A DNA stretch of 54,023 nt from Chloroflexota bacterium (lineage in GTDB: Bacteria; Chloroflexota; Anaerolineae; Anaerolineales; E44-bin32). The stretch's first letter is position 1, and the number at the start of each line of letters is the position of its first letter. Where the stretch lies: the NCBI GenBank assembly GCA_022561385.1, contig JADFRG010000018.1, positions 1 to 54,023 of the forward strand, in the 5' to 3' direction. Shown here in pieces: positions 11,701 through 17,260 of the stretch. Below the pieces are notes generated by a model. The model was not told the DNA's origin, searched no databases, and was given only the letters and a program-made list of their open reading frames with translations. A program made the position numbers and the translations under genes.

Positions 11701-11783
11701 CGCTTTGTGTCGAGCGCCTTAAGTGCTCGGACCGCCTCATTTTTTGTCGTGAAATAGCTGAGGAGTATTGGGAGTTGCTTCAA
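2724..11783 (-). CDS. ndvB: NdvB-type cyclic beta-glucan synthase (giant)
   Basis: The 3,019-residue protein has the architecture of cyclic beta-1,2-glucan synthetase. N-terminal membrane helices (about 52-100 and 550-610) lead to a GT84-type glycosyltransferase with TLDSDTMLT near residue 774, then more membrane helices (about 960-1010). Next come a glycoamylase-like domain around residue 1475 (YNVSEMRRDKSFYDLLASEA), two GH94-type beta-sandwich repeats, and a C-terminal GH94 phosphorylase domain with GGDWNDGMNRVG near residue 2698 and GRGGWTWYTGSAAWMY. The family polymerises glucose from UDP-glucose at the inner membrane, cyclises it and trims chain length by phosphorolysis; products serve in envelope and osmotic adaptation. 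All domains appear intact with no internal stop. It stands alone, with the DinB-like gene 14 bases upstream. Product linkage cannot be read from sequence. Confidence 0.9.
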   Translation of the reverse strand: MKQLPILLSYFTTKNEAVRALKALDTKRLTRTAVASRTEAGALRLRSLSWRRTPFWIAAAALIVAAGSLPAAALLSEIAFGPAVIAVLVGALVGWLLAWAVNRAHVARQFTESPHWITTDEIVLLLQADRTQLSRAISVLRGIADPHPPVYLVPSAVDGEQELHWALGGPMTSAQLQAHAQHLAGEHEPRPSPGKREPLLETLEGNRRAIISVQEDLRAAHRAEVPLYPGGEWLLDNAYLVEGHIQEVQRHLSKRFYHELPVIGGEQAGAESEYEPRIYRLAKELVRHSEAHLEETDIHAFLAAYQNSSELSSAELWAMPLMLRIVLSESICRRALEVRRRMHEAELAEFWAYRLLVVARGDADELFLAMAQLSRSFPKPTSNFGLYLLGHLHDEELVLVPVQSWLQRSLGQQLGAVSEQEQSRQASLQLYLSNAITSLRTLSRLDWRDVFERQSAVEQILRRDPDGVYGRMDFQTRDRYRSAIEEIAKRAGLAETRVADEALALAMGAAADSTPLSPVRHVGYYIIDAERPSLLSRLGTGEIPRLRALQWVRTHHTPLYLGSLALASLSIVAGLAALAQRSGIGSLELTLLVLVSVIPASQVASQWVNFLVTRILPPWILPKMSFGKRGISDAYRSLVVVPVVLDSRRTVDEEVEKLEIRYFANPDKNLLFALFGDYADAEVEDKARDERLLKHAIQRIQKLNERHGSDRFYLLMRSREWAETEGQFIGWERKRGKLEDLNRLIVGAAPRVEEDCVRVGDAQRLRTIRFVITLDSDTMLTSESVSRMVETLAHPLNEPQVGPNGKLVRGYGIIQPRVSTALPSATQTLFTRLFNDPVGTDPYTTAVSDVYQDLTGEASYHGKGIYDPRVFHRVLSGRFPTGRILSHDLLEGAHVRTALATDIELFDEFPPDYRTYTRRAHRWIRGDWQIADWCLPWVPKPEGGRDRNPLSILSRWKVFDNLRRSLVPLGLLSFLITAWLVSPGIAAVAGLVTAFLLFFQPFVRLTTWARRSPGSQRLARLDLGHSLERSLVEAALIPHQTLIALDAIVRVWYRRWVSRRKLLEWTTAQMEAWERGRGRGLIALGVGLSSLMAVGVAAALWTFQPQSLWAAGPFLAVWLVSPVIVGRMNARRKIRRPRERISDNDRRMLRRIARKTWRYFDEFVQPGTHWLPPDNYQVSHQNHVALRTSPTNIGLWTLSALAAYDFGYISWDGILHRLGGTLQTLDELERFRGHFYNWYDLLTLKPLEPRYVSTVDSGNLVASLWSLRVGIEARKNSPLFPIQALEGLKETYEALVASLELHEITGEVSSYLDSIGEILSSPAPDLRQRIRELDDLRPLVLSLAERLGKVRVESSSWAESLVRQVSDWSEIVERYLAWVRMLDELPDEAPVADRALSIEQLAQGKFPLEGDASDSRDFPDKLAVALSEARSRAIESVQEADHISAAAGRIGDEVEFGFLYDPYRRIFTVGYNVSEMRRDKSFYDLLASEARLTSYVAIAKGDVPPDHWLSLSRPYGTVDGRKVLNSWGGTMFEYLMPMIFQRDFENSLLSSAMREAVEVQIDYAHRRGVPWGISESAYADLDANKTYQYRAFGVPGLGLKYGLDQDLVVAPYATLLALEITPERTVANLRRLSDIGLEGEYGYFEAIDFSRQRSREGERGVLVRAYMAHHQAMGLLALQNFFHDGVIRRHFHSDPRTRAAEPLLYERIPTALPSDRVPTERLETELAPVQVVGRSVSRFDTPSTAQPVTQLLSNGSYTVMVTGAGGGFSRWRDFDITRWRSDPTRDHWGTFFYLTDLEREQTWSSTFQPIGGEVGDYSVRLALDRAEVVRYLHGIETQTQIYVAPEDDVEIRRLSIFNRGGRRRRLSVTSYTELAMAPHAADRSHPAFSKMFVMTEADAERQILLAHRRPRGPEEEPIYVAQGLFGAGTAWRYETERGHFLGRGHGTSDASRALSNNAGFVLDPIFAMQRVLELGPGERAELWLATAAGENPELVRLLMEKYSEMMSVERALELAWTHGQIELRMLGIQPDSARMMQKLASYLLYPSGRYRPPPERLVQSRKGQAGLWPYGISGDLPIMLVNVSEVREIALVRELLQAHNYLRRHGLKADLVILNEESTSYEGALAEQLSQLVQAHSTFTGRDEPGGVYVLNSDQIPEEDILLLNNVARISLSAARGSLSQQLAGVMPEEDLPEEFPASEAKLLLSTQLESIELAHFNGVGGFTPGGEEYVVQLGPNKNTPAPWSNVIANPGFGTLITESGSGFTWDENSQRNRLTGWSNDPVSDPPSEAVYIRDEGSGEYWTPTPLPIREAGEYRTRHGAGYSVFEHTGHGVHQELLIFVPMDEQGGRPVKVQRLRLRNTSSKPRTLSVTFYVEWTLGEHREETQTHIITRWDETAGMLVARNPYHPEAGERLAFLGLSPRATDYTASRVEFLGRNGDLSKPAAMGRVGLAGATGAGMDPCGAVRVELELAPDQMEEVVCVLGMAGTLEEAQRLMGPFREGDVVEEAFQATVGWWDRELKTVQIETPEPTMDLLFNRWLLYQSLSCRMWGRSGFYQSGGAFGFRDQLQDSLALVYASPALARQHLLLAASRQYVEGDVQHWWHPPSGIGVRTRISDDLLWLPYAVSHYVDVTGDVGILQEVVGFLTAPPLEEGQMEALVDPEESGERAALYEHCRRAIAHALRLGGHNLPLMGGGDWNDGMNRVGAEGKGESVWLAWFMVEVLERFAQLSDRYERETEAEQYRETGRQLLAAIEQHAWDGDWYLRAYHDRGTPMGSKDSEEALIDSLPQSWAAIVGRGDPERARRGMESAWQELVMEKEGLALLFSPPFDGMGPDPGYIAGYPKGVRENGGQYTHAAIWQAMAWVRLGDGDRALRLLRLLNPINHANNPDRSRRYAVEPYVVAADVYNLEGAVGRGGWTWYTGSAAWMYRVILEELLGLKVRGTVLELAPVIPRDWEGFKIQYRHGDAIYEIQVENPDRVGSGVAWVDLDGRRLESREIPLERGTGTHTVRVRMGRKA

Positions 11784-11797
11784 CTAGCGTTGGTCTG

Positions 11798-12280
11798 TCA
11801 ACTGTTGTCGGCGAGTTCGGAGAGCCAGGCGCGAATATCCAGGATATGCTGCCGGTAGTGTTCATACGTGTTGCTCGCGATCACCTTCCAGGGCTCCCCC
11901 TCCTCGGGCATTTGTTTGAAGCGCGAGCAATCGACCAAATCCTCATCCGGCAGCTCGCTGACCAGCGCCCAAAGTCGCTCAAATAGCTGATTGGATTCGG
12001 TCAGGACCTGCTCGAGGGGTTGGTCTTTTCCAGCTTCATAAATGGGCACATTGCGCGCGTCTGTCGGCAGTTCCCAGAGCTCCGATCTGGTTAGCGGCGG
12101 CTTCTCAAGCAATCTGACCATTTCCCGTTCGTACCAGTTGACATGGGCGATGGTGTCCTTTACCGACCATCCTCCGGGCAGCCCGGGCTCGAGCATACGA
12201 TCCTCCCCCACCTCTGCCAGCACCCGTTCCCACTCGGCACGGTCTTTTCGCCAGAAATGTTGAAACCCTCGCACATTCAT
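11798..12280 (-). CDS. DinB/ClbS-type four-helix-bundle protein
   Basis: The 160-residue product has the DinB-superfamily pattern: LPGGWSVKDTIAHVNWYEREM, a central segment with LTESNQLFERLWALVSEL, and a C-terminal NTYEHYRQHILDIRAWL helix whose His could form the metal triad with the first HVNWYE His. It fits the ClbS/DfsB subgroup best. Family members include colibactin-resistance ClbS and thiol-dependent enzymes. The gene ends 14 bases before the giant synthase and could share its transcript. Confidence 0.8.
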   Translation of the reverse strand: MNVRGFQHFWRKDRAEWERVLAEVGEDRMLEPGLPGGWSVKDTIAHVNWYEREMVRLLEKPPLTRSELWELPTDARNVPIYEAGKDQPLEQVLTESNQLFERLWALVSELPDEDLVDCSRFKQMPEEGEPWKVIASNTYEHYRQHILDIRAWLSELADNS

Positions 12281-12625
12281 ATCAGATCGTACGCGCTTCG
12301 GCAGACCTCCGGTCCCAATCGGGGGGTATTAGCGGATTCACCGCCATGATAAGAGACATCATAGGCAGAGGTTGGCTTACTTCGAATCCCATCACCCATT
12401 TCGAGATTCACGGCGTTACCCTCCGGCGCCAATCCGCCCACGGTGTCGACGATTGCGGATCGAGATCCAGTTTGCGGTAGCGACGATTGCAGGACGGTAT
12501 CCAATCTGCAACTTCATTACCATGGCGCGCGCTGACCGTTTGGGCCTATTCGTCTACGCCGTATCGCGATTCCTGGCTTCCCCGGAGCACGCCCGGCTGC
12601 GAGAATTCCGCTGTCCGCCCTCGAT
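12281..12625. other. non-coding stretch
   Basis: No gene recognised in 345 bases. Short plus-strand frames here have no ribosome site or protein-like composition. The stretch must contain the promoter of the minus-strand DinB-like gene, but I cannot point to a convincing -35/-10 pair. Confidence 0.4.
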
Positions 12626-13093
12626 CTAATTCGCGGCCGGCGCAGGGTTCGACGCATCCTCTGTTTTTCGCTCCAGAACGACCACCGGGATCTGCCGCTT
12701 TATCTGAGCCTGATATTCGGCATACCCTGGCTCCGCTGCGATCGCCTCGGCCCAGAGGCGATCCCGCTCATCGCCTTGAGCCACCCGGGCGATTGCGGCA
12801 AATTGTGAACCGGATAGATCCACGGTGACGTTTGGATTTGATTTGAGATTCAGAAACCAGAGCGGATGAGAGTCGTCCCCTGCATTAGATGCAACGACGA
12901 CAGGATTAGCTTCGGCCTGGAATGCGTACAACATGACGCTTCGGGGCCTGCCGCTCCTCCGGCCGATGGTCGTCAGACGAACAATTTGAATTCCCATGAT
13001 GTGCGACCCGAGCCGGCCCTCCGACCGCACGTAAATCCATTTGTGGATCTTCCAAAATGTGGAAAGCAACGCTGAGCGCTTAGCAGTTGGCAT
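12626..13093 (-). CDS. deazaflavin (F420)-type nitroreductase family protein
   Basis: The 155-residue product shows the DDN-type split-barrel pattern: HKWIYVRSEGRLGSHIMG, RLTTIGRRSGRPRSVMLY, VVVASNAGDDSHPLWFLNL and VTVDLSGSQFAAIARV. Family members bind deazaflavin F420 or flavins and reduce quinones or nitro compounds. Length and motif order are normal. It is monocistronic, between fabH and the DinB-like gene. Cofactor identity is inferred from family only. Confidence 0.8.
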   Translation of the reverse strand: MPTAKRSALLSTFWKIHKWIYVRSEGRLGSHIMGIQIVRLTTIGRRSGRPRSVMLYAFQAEANPVVVASNAGDDSHPLWFLNLKSNPNVTVDLSGSQFAAIARVAQGDERDRLWAEAIAAEPGYAEYQAQIKRQIPVVVLERKTEDASNPAPAAN

Positions 13094-13220
13094 ATATCTA
13101 GCCCTTCATCTCAGACAAGTAAACCACGAGAATCCGGATCGCCCGGTGAGTGACCAAAGTTGGTGAGTATGAACGTGGCGCACGCATGGGCGCCACTATT
13201 TGTTGCATTATTGAGCTTTT

Positions 13221-14318
13221 CTAGTTGAGGCGAGTCTTGCCGAATAGTTTCCCGGCCCAAGACCCGACCGATCCGGAGACTCCGCCGAAGGCGCGGCCCA
13301 GGCCACTGCCTACGAAGGACAGGCGATTGAGCCACTCCGCGTCCACCGGTTGTGGTCCGGTTCTCTCGCCGAGCTTCACCACTGAGGCCGCCCAGGTGAG
13401 GCCGGCCCCAAATGCCACAAAGGCGAGGGTGTCGCCGGGTTTGGCGCGTCCCTGCTCCAGGGCCTCGGTTAGGGCTATTGGTATGGAGGCCGCCGAAGTG
13501 TTCCCATATCGATCGATATTGATAAATACCTTATCTTCGGGCAGCCCTACATATCGAGCGGCACTTTCGATGATACGTCTGTTGGCTTGATGGGGAATAA
13601 ACAGGTCGATGTCGTCGACGGTGAGCCCCGCCTGCTGGATGGCCTGCTTCAAGGCCTTTCCCAAAATGCGCGTGGCGAAACGATAGACCTGTGGCCCATC
13701 CATGCGCAGGTACTGGAGACCTTCGTCGATGGTTTCATGGGTTGGAGGTGCATTGGTTCCGCCGCCGGGCAGGATCAGGTGCTGCGCGCCGGCACCGTCG
13801 GATCCCAGCACGAATGAAAGCACTCCAGAAGGTTCGTCGGTGACCTGCATGACCACCGCGCCGGCCCCGTCCCCGAATAACACACAGGTCGTACGATCGG
13901 TGTAGTCGAGGTAACGGCTGATCAATTCCACCCCCACCACCAGCACGTTGTCGCAAGCACCGGATCCGATAAATTGCTGGGCGGTGGATATCCCGTACAC
14001 GAATCCCGGACACCCGGCGACCAGTGTGAAGGCGCCCACCTCCTTCGCGCCCAGGCCATGTTGAACCTGCGAGGAAATGGGTGGGGTCAAGTAGTCGGGA
14101 CTCGAGGTTGCAACGATGATCAGACCCAGGTCGCTCGGTTTGACGCCTGCCTCGGCCAGGGCATGTTTTGCGGCCCCGATGGCCATCTCGGATGCGGTCT
14201 CCCCCGGAGAAACTACGTGGCGTTCCCGAATCCCGGTCCGAGAAACGATCCACTCGTCATCGGTATCCACCAATTTTTCGAGATCCTGGTTCGTAATCAC
14301 TCGCTCGGGGACCTGCAT
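13221..14318 (-). CDS. fabH: 3-oxoacyl-ACP synthase III; natural N-terminus cut by a TAG
   Basis: The 365-residue frame is FabH, which condenses acetyl-CoA-type primers with malonyl-ACP to begin fatty-acid synthesis. The thiolase-fold triad is present: Cys103 (AGCPGF), His243 (IPHQANRR) and Asn273 (YGNTSAAS). The frame starts at ATG 14318, but FabH normally has 10-12 further residues. These are encoded in frame from ATG 14354 (M-A-K-R-stop-G-N-I-V-G-W-G), which has a strong GGGAGGA site; codon 5, usually Tyr, is TAG (14340-14342). Either translation restarts at 14318, the gene is damaged, or the base is an error. A glycine-rich tail of about 40 residues beyond the usual FabH end is also unusual. 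Confidence 0.85.
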   Translation of the reverse strand: MQVPERVITNQDLEKLVDTDDEWIVSRTGIRERHVVSPGETASEMAIGAAKHALAEAGVKPSDLGLIIVATSSPDYLTPPISSQVQHGLGAKEVGAFTLVAGCPGFVYGISTAQQFIGSGACDNVLVVGVELISRYLDYTDRTTCVLFGDGAGAVVMQVTDEPSGVLSFVLGSDGAGAQHLILPGGGTNAPPTHETIDEGLQYLRMDGPQVYRFATRILGKALKQAIQQAGLTVDDIDLFIPHQANRRIIESAARYVGLPEDKVFINIDRYGNTSAASIPIALTEALEQGRAKPGDTLAFVAFGAGLTWAASVVKLGERTGPQPVDAEWLNRLSFVGSGLGRAFGGVSGSVGSWAGKLFGKTRLN

Positions 14319-14339
14319 CCCCCATCCGACGATGTTCCC

Positions 14340-14362
14340 CTACCGCTTTGCCATAGAATCCT
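14340..14362 (-). promoter_or_regulatory. fabH original ribosome site, start and premature TAG
   Basis: On the minus strand GGGAGGATTCT directly precedes ATG 14354, and the next codons are GCA AAG CGG TAG. This is the normal FabH start with its fourth-plus-one codon turned into an amber stop. The remaining 11 codons to ATG 14318 stay in frame. Confidence 0.75.
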
Positions 14363-14501
14363 CCCGCAGGCCAATTTCTCCCACGGTTTCGGACGCGTGG
14401 CACGCCGCAGTTCCTCATTCGTCCTGGACCCGGTTGCCCTTGACGCGCCTTGTCCGGTCCGGAATAATCGTGATTCTCAACCAAGATTGAGAGGCTACCG
14501 A

Positions 14502-15212
14502 ATGAATGAGATACAGGCGTTTGAGGGATTTCCGCCGGAGGGATTTCGGTTCTTTCAAGAGCTGGCGGCAAACAACAATCGCGAGTGGTTTCAGGAATAC
14601 AAACAAGACTACATCGACTATTTGCAGACTCCCGCGGTCTCCCTGGTTTTTGAACTTGGCGAGCGCCTCAAGTCCGAATTTCCGAGGATGGCATATGACT
14701 TGCGTACGAACGGCGCGGGCTCGGTCATGCGCATCTATCGAGACATCCGATTCAGCAAGGACAAGACGCCCTACAAAGACCATCTCGGGATCACCTTTTG
14801 GGAAGGCCCTCAAAAGAAGGGAAGCCCCGGGTTCCACCTTTTCATGGACTCAGCCGGTGCCGTCTTCTACGGCGGCCACCATTCATTTGATAAGGATTAT
14901 TTGGCCGCTTACCGGGAGGCCGTCTCGAACGATAAGTCGGGGGAAGAGCTCCGCCAGGCGCTGGATAAATTAGACAACGAGCCGGGTTTCGAAGTTGTCG
15001 GCGGGCAGCTCAAGAAGGTTCCCCCCGGGTATAACCGGGACAGCCCGCGTGGCGAACTGCTGCGCTACAAGGGATTAGGGGTGAAGTCGCCGCAGCTGGA
15101 CTTGAAAACTCTTCGCTCTCCGAAGCTGATCGACGCCTGCGCCGCGGCCGCACACACCATGGGCGCGCTGCACCGCTGGTTCGTCGAGGTCAATCAGACC
15201 GTTATTCGCTGA
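14502..15212 (+). CDS. DUF2461 family protein
   Basis: The 236-residue product has the DUF2461 signature: FFQELAANNNREWFQEYKQD near the N-terminus, then MRIYRDIRFSKDKTPYKDHL, a FYGGHH stretch, and a C-terminal LLRYKGLGVKSP with PKLIDACAAAAHTM. Members are about 220-230 residues and of unknown biochemical role. ATG 14502 is chosen because the family begins just before FEGFPPEGFRFFQEL; the longer frame upstream is antisense to fabH. Confidence 0.85.
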   Translation: MNEIQAFEGFPPEGFRFFQELAANNNREWFQEYKQDYIDYLQTPAVSLVFELGERLKSEFPRMAYDLRTNGAGSVMRIYRDIRFSKDKTPYKDHLGITFWEGPQKKGSPGFHLFMDSAGAVFYGGHHSFDKDYLAAYREAVSNDKSGEELRQALDKLDNEPGFEVVGGQLKKVPPGYNRDSPRGELLRYKGLGVKSPQLDLKTLRSPKLIDACAAAAHTMGALHRWFVEVNQTVIR

Positions 15213-15230
15213 ACGGGGAAATCCTTGAAC

Positions 15231-15276
15231 TTGACAGGCGCGCCCATTTTCCAGTAACATATAGACGAGCATCTAT
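15231..15276 (+). promoter_or_regulatory. arsR promoter with overlapping operator
   Basis: TTGACA (15231-15236) and TAACAT (15255-15260) are 18 bases apart. Immediately after, ATAGA (15261-15265) and TCTAT (15272-15276) form an inverted repeat with a six-base spacer that overlaps the transcription start and the ATG at 15275. This fits an ArsR/SmtB-family autorepression site. The message would have almost no leader. Confidence 0.6.
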
Positions 15277-15568
15277 GAATAAGATCGCGGATCCCATCGA
15301 GTTCGCCAGGGCACTTGCTGATCACACGCGCCAGGAGATCATGAAAATGTGCTGCTGCGAGTGGCGGTCGGTAGGTGAATTGGCGGGTGAGCTGGAAGTC
15401 ACCCAACCTACTGTATCGCACCATCTGGCCTTCCTGCGAGAGGCCAATTTGGTGCACGTTCGTCCGGAGGGACGACAGACGTTTTATATGTTGAATCAGG
15501 ATACGGTGGCCTCTTGTTGCGGTGACCTGATGCTGAACTATGCGCCCGATATCCGAGAGCCCGCATAG
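15275..15568 (+). CDS. ArsR-family transcriptional regulator
   Basis: The 97-residue product is a winged-helix ArsR-type repressor. LADHTRQEIMKMCCCEW opens the domain, VGELAGELEVTQPTVSHHL is the recognition unit, and GRQTFYMLN the wing. Cys residues occur as CCC in helix 3 and CC near residue 87 (VASCCGDLM), both plausible metal or thiol ligands, though the effector cannot be assigned. An inverted repeat overlaps its own start, and a second similar one lies in front of the next short frame, suggesting it controls both itself and a now-truncated target. Confidence 0.85.
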   Translation: MNKIADPIEFARALADHTRQEIMKMCCCEWRSVGELAGELEVTQPTVSHHLAFLREANLVHVRPEGRQTFYMLNQDTVASCCGDLMLNYAPDIREPA

Positions 15569-15589
15569 ATCCTTTTTTTTGTGACGATT

Positions 15590-15624
15590 CATAGATGCGT
15601 ATCGATGAGACGAAAGGAGGTGAT
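15590..15624 (+). promoter_or_regulatory. second ArsR-like operator and near-perfect ribosome site
   Basis: CATAGAT (15590-15596) and ATCGATG (15601-15607) are inverted copies differing at one position, with a four-base spacer. They resemble the ATAGA/TCTAT operator ahead of arsR. AAAGGAGGTGAT at 15613-15624 is almost fully complementary to the 16S rRNA tail and sits four bases before ATG 15629. Confidence 0.5.
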
Positions 15625-15628
15625 ATAG

Positions 15629-15697
15629 ATGCAGCTGCCGCGCTGGACACTTAGGCGTGTCGCCCGTTGTTGCGAGGGCGCGCACATGACGCCCTGA
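15629..15697 (+). CDS. 22-codon stump of the arsR-linked target gene
   Basis: ATG 15629 follows an ideal ribosome site but the frame stops after 22 codons. Only about the first five codons (MQLPR) precede sequence that reads as transposon on the other strand. The original gene, presumably the target controlled by ArsR (often a permease or redox protein), was therefore probably cut off by the insertion. The original product cannot be identified. Confidence 0.4.
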   Translation: MQLPRWTLRRVARCCEGAHMTP

Positions 15698-15960
15698 GCA
15701 TGGCGTAAAAAGGCTCACCTTCGGGGAGTCCGCGGCTCCCCGATCTCCCCCGTAGTTCTGATCTCTGGTCGAATCGCGGCTGGTCATCCAAGAGAGAGTT
15801 GCCGGCGTCCCAGGCCTGTCCGGCCACCTGTGCCTGCGGCAATGGCGCAGGCAGGACAGGCTGGATGATGGTCGTCCCAGCTACAAGATCCTTGAGCAAC
15901 TTGAGTCGCTTCTGTTCCTTGCGGCTCAATATCGCCTGTTCTTGCTGTGCACTCATATGG
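15642..15960 (-). pseudogene. internally deleted transposase relic
   Basis: On the minus strand a frame begins MSAQQEQAILSRKEQKRLKL and then LLKDLVAGT, as in the N-terminus of ISNCY-like transposases (SRKE-x-x-R-L-x-L-L-x-x-V-A-G). It then departs into unrelated residues (Q-rich and P-rich), and the rest to 15651 looks like a transposase tail. The element seems to have lost its middle. It overlies the gene downstream of arsR. Confidence 0.45.
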
Positions 15961-16180
15961 GTGACTTTCTCTGTGGACAGTTGAGGGGGACAGATTCTTT
16001 GAACGATTGCAAACCAGAGGGTGTATCTTGACAGCCCGGCTAGGCAAACTATAATTTATCTTAATTCTTTCATAAAACTATGAGAAATTAATGATGACCT
16101 GCATCTGTAGGGGGCGGGGCCACAAACCGCCACCTTGAATCTGAAACCTTAAAGTACTCCGAAAGACTCAAAAGGATATT
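15961..16180. other. AT-rich non-coding stretch
   Basis: No gene seen. The part around 16040-16100 is strikingly AT-rich for this window (runs such as AACTATAATTTATCTTAATT) and may be the outer edge of the transposon relic or an old promoter region. Confidence 0.35.
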
Positions 16181-16250
16181 GGGGACGGTGCCCGGCCCCG
16201 CTTACGAATCCGGTTGTCGTAAGCGCCTAAAGGCGCCGTCCCTTTTGTTT
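16181..16250. terminator. nested double hairpin followed by T-rich tail
   Basis: GGGACGGTGCC (16182-16192) pairs with GGCGCCGTCCC (16232-16242) with one G-U, and inside it CGCTTACGA (16199-16207) pairs perfectly with TCGTAAGCG (16217-16225). TTTTGTTT follows. On the plus strand this could act as an intrinsic terminator; the two-level stem also resembles a small mobile or processed RNA element. No gene ends directly upstream on the plus strand. Confidence 0.5.
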
Positions 16251-16282
16251 CCGTGGCAGCAGTGTGAGGAAGGAGGTTTTGT

Positions 16283-16408
16283 TTGACGTTACCTAACATA
16301 GGTGGAAGTGGTCAGACGGAAAGTCCGGAGCATCTCCACCATCGAAGCGCTGTCAGGTAAGCCCCTGGCAGAATGATAGAAACGAGCAATGTTACGAAGG
16401 AGGACAAC
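16283..16408 (+). promoter_or_regulatory. structured leader of the sulfurtransferase gene
   Basis: Between the nested hairpin and the gene lie several stems: ACCTA/TAGGT (16291-16295 with 16299-16303), GGTGGA/TCCACC (16301-16306 with 16335-16340) enclosing CGGA-AAG-TCCG (16317-16327), and CTGTCAGG/CCTGGCAG (16350-16357 with 16364-16371). AAGGAGGA at 16397-16404 is the ribosome site. The order GGAAAGTCCGGA then CAGGTAA then CCTGG recalls conserved RNase P RNA blocks, but the rest of that RNA is missing. It may be a cis-regulatory leader; no known riboswitch class is recognised. Confidence 0.4.
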
Positions 16409-17260
16409 ATGAAGGAAAGTGACTACGCCCATCCAGAGCTCCTTGTGGATACGGCCTGGGCCGAAGACCATCTGAAGGACCCGGATGTCCGTTTCGTCGA
16501 AGTCGATGTGGACACTACCGCCTATGAGACCGGTCATATTCCTGGCGCAGTAGGGTGGGATTGGAAACACGATACCCAAGATCAGGTCCGGCGGGACATC
16601 GTGGATCAAGAGACATTCGAGGAACTGCTCAGTGGGGCGGGGATCTCGAGGAATACCGAGGTGGTCCTTTACGGCGACAACGATAATTGGTTTGCCGCCT
16701 TCGCTTTCTGGCTGCTGGACTACTACGGCCATCCGAACACCCGTCTGATGGATGGCGGACGGAAAAAGTGGGTGCATGAGGGCCGGCCGCTGACCACCGA
16801 TCCGCCTGAGCCGGAGCAAAGTCGGTACCACGTCGAATCGACCCAGTGGGATCTTCGAGCGTTGCGGAACGACGTCCTTGAGGGCCTGGGCAAGGCAGAT
16901 CGTGCCTTGGTCGATGTCCGATCGCCGCAGGAGTTCTCGGGCGAGCTCTTGGCTCCCGAGAATCTGCCTCAGGAAGGATCGCAGCGTGGAGGTCACATAC
17001 CCGGCGCCGCGAACATCACCTGGAGTCAAGCTGTTGCTGAGGACGGGACCTTCAAATCGGCTAGCGAATTGAGGGAGATCTACGAGGGAAAGGGTGTCTC
17101 GCCAGATAAGGATGTCATCGCCTACTGCCGAATCGGGGAGCGCTCGTCGCACACCTGGTTCGTGCTAAAGCATCTGCTCGGTTACGAGCACGTGCGGAAC
17201 TACGATGGCTCCTGGACGGAATGGGGAAGTGTGATCAACGTCCCCATCGAAAAGCCCTAG
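16409..17260 (+). CDS. two-domain rhodanese-type sulfurtransferase
   Basis: The 283-residue product has two rhodanese folds. The N-terminal one contains ETGHIPGAVGWDW and LMDGGRKKW; the C-terminal one contains ALVDVRSPQEFSG, GGHIPGAANITW and the catalytic loop CRIGERSSHTW (Cys near residue 240). Such enzymes move sulfane sulfur from thiosulfate or 3-mercaptopyruvate to cyanide or thiols; the CRIGERS loop is typical of thiosulfate sulfurtransferases. ATG 16409 with AAGGAGGA nine bases upstream is preferred over the frame start at 16373. Confidence 0.88.
   Translation: MKESDYAHPELLVDTAWAEDHLKDPDVRFVEVDVDTTAYETGHIPGAVGWDWKHDTQDQVRRDIVDQETFEELLSGAGISRNTEVVLYGDNDNWFAAFAFWLLDYYGHPNTRLMDGGRKKWVHEGRPLTTDPPEPEQSRYHVESTQWDLRALRNDVLEGLGKADRALVDVRSPQEFSGELLAPENLPQEGSQRGGHIPGAANITWSQAVAEDGTFKSASELREIYEGKGVSPDKDVIAYCRIGERSSHTWFVLKHLLGYEHVRNYDGSWTEWGSVINVPIEKP

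Noticed and set aside
12372..12629. Plus-strand 85-codon frame
   Set aside because: No ribosome site, Arg/Pro-rich composition typical of shadow frames, and no family resemblance.
16301..16371. A functional RNase P RNA gene
   Set aside because: Only two short blocks resemble RNase P RNA; the remaining helices and the second conserved half are missing because the sulfurtransferase gene begins at 16409.
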